A stretch of DNA of 7,244 nucleotides from Desulfobacteraceae bacterium (GTDB taxonomy: Bacteria > Desulfobacterota > Desulfobacteria > Desulfobacterales > JAABSP01), in NCBI GenBank assembly GCA_011390035.1, contig JAABTE010000132.1, positions 1-7,244 on the forward strand, written 5' to 3'. Shown here piece by piece: positions 6,482-7,244 of this stretch. Position 1 is the first letter of the stretch; every line of letters begins with the position of its first letter. Below the pieces are notes generated by a model that was not told where the DNA came from, made no database searches, and saw nothing but the letters and a program-made list of their open reading frames with translations. The translations under genes and the position numbers were made by a program.

Positions 6482-7244
6482 ATGAGCGAACCGGACGCGC
6501 CGGCCACGCCTACCGTGCTGATTGTGGATGACAACGCACGGAATCTTCAGGTGCTGGCCAACATCCTGCGGGATCGGGATTTCCGGGTCGCCACGGCCCG
6601 CAATGGCGACATGGCCCTGCGCTTTCTGAGCCGTGGCAAGCCGGATCTGATCCTTCTGGACATTATGATGCCAGGAATGGACGGATACGCGCTGTGCCGA
6701 AGAATACAGCAAGACCCGGAAACGGCCGACATCCCCGTGCTGTTCATCAGCGCCCTGACCGAAACCGACGACAAGCTGCGGGGCTTTGCCGCCGGCGGGC
6801 GGGATTACATCACCAAGCCCTTCCAGAGAGAAGAGGTCCACGCCCGCGTCAGCGTCCATCTGAGGCTCAAGCAGGCCCAGGAATCGCTGAAGAGCGTCAA
6901 TGACCAGCTTGGCCGGGCCAACGCGGCCAAGGACAAGCTGCTGTCCATCATCAGCCACGACCTGCGCGGCCCCATTGGCGGGCTCAGAAACAGCCTCGAG
7001 TCGATGGCCGCCAACCCGGAGCGGTTCGCGCCGGACACGCGGCGGCGGATGATGGAAGACCTGTTGAAATCGGTGGACGGCGCCTATGAGATGCTGGAAA
7101 AGCTGCTCTGCTGGGCCAATTCCCAGCGGGGCCGGATTCAATGCTCTCCGGAGTATGTGCCGGTTGAATACGCCCTGAACCACTGTCTGCGGTGGATCGG
7201 GGCCTCGGCCGCGGAAAAATCCATCCGGACGGTTTCCGAGGTCT
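6482..7244 (+). CDS. Response regulator-histidine kinase (REC-HisKA, ATPase domain beyond window)
   Basis: The open frame runs from ATG 6482 to the right edge, 254 residues, with no stop, so the gene is 3' truncated by the window. Residues 10-128 form a receiver: VLIVDDN with Asp16/Asp17, phospho-acceptor Asp60 in LILLDIMMPGMDGY, Ser90 as the switch residue, and Lys112 in ITKPF. A short coiled-coil-like linker (about 128-150) leads to HisKA with KLLSIISHDLRGPIGGL and phospho-acceptor His159. The rest is the dimerisation helix and the beginning of the region before the HATPase domain, which is not in view. It has no signal peptide or membrane segment in the visible part. This REC-first architecture is common for proteins that receive a phosphoryl group or a signal from another kinase. 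Its place directly after a hybrid kinase suggests the two act in one relay (inference). The start is supported by the upstream GGAAAG and by the receiver beginning a few residues later. Confidence 0.9.
   Translation, partial: MSEPDAPATPTVLIVDDNARNLQVLANILRDRDFRVATARNGDMALRFLSRGKPDLILLDIMMPGMDGYALCRRIQQDPETADIPVLFISALTETDDKLRGFAAGGRDYITKPFQREEVHARVSVHLRLKQAQESLKSVNDQLGRANAAKDKLLSIISHDLRGPIGGLRNSLESMAANPERFAPDTRRRMMEDLLKSVDGAYEMLEKLLCWANSQRGRIQCSPEYVPVEYALNHCLRWIGASAAEKSIRTVSEV

Noticed and set aside
6404..7183. 259-codon minus-strand open frame opposite the REC-HisKA gene
   Set aside because: It crosses the intergenic repeat and lies antisense to a clear receiver and H-box; its translation shows no domain.

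Overview
This GC-rich window carries four protein genes with short gaps between them, and two of the four run off the window edges. Codon use looks uniform, with G/C at most third positions. Three things suggest a member of the Desulfobacterota (the Desulfobacterales or a relative): a class II photolyase, soluble multi-PAS hybrid histidine kinases with a Cys/His-rich PAS domain, and a C-terminal helical domain after the receiver. This taxonomic call is an inference; there is no rRNA or other marker gene here.

Layout. The minus strand from 2407 to the left edge encodes most of a large phosphohistidine/ATP-grasp protein related to PEP synthase and glucan, water dikinase. It has a hydrophobic N-terminal segment and the domain order mobile-His first, ATP-grasp second. 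A 196-bp AT-rich divergent intergenic region (2408-2603) follows, with a good sigma70-type promoter candidate for the leftward gene and only a weak one for the rightward genes. The plus strand then carries a class II CPD photolyase (2604-4028), a soluble PAS-PAS-HisKA-HATPase-REC hybrid kinase (4021-6432) whose ATG lies inside the end of the photolyase gene, and a response-regulator/histidine-kinase protein, REC-HisKA-(ATPase beyond the edge) (6482 to the right edge). The last two are separated by 49 bp that contain a 10-bp tandem repeat.

How they may work together. The 8-bp overlap between the photolyase and the first kinase, and the short gap to the second, suggest one transcription unit that couples a light-driven DNA-repair enzyme to a cytoplasmic two-component relay. 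The first kinase ends in a receiver plus an apparently His-less HPt-like helical domain. The second starts with a receiver, so phosphoryl flow between them is conceivable, but no DNA-binding output is visible in the window. No LOV-type cysteine motif or other photoreceptor domain is visible, so light sensing by these kinases is unsupported.

The most unusual items are the permuted, apparently membrane-anchored dikinase-like protein, the remnant of a receiver domain at the N-terminus of the first kinase, and the tandem repeat that places TGA in all three frames after that kinase. No mobile element, CRISPR array, tRNA or rRNA was seen.
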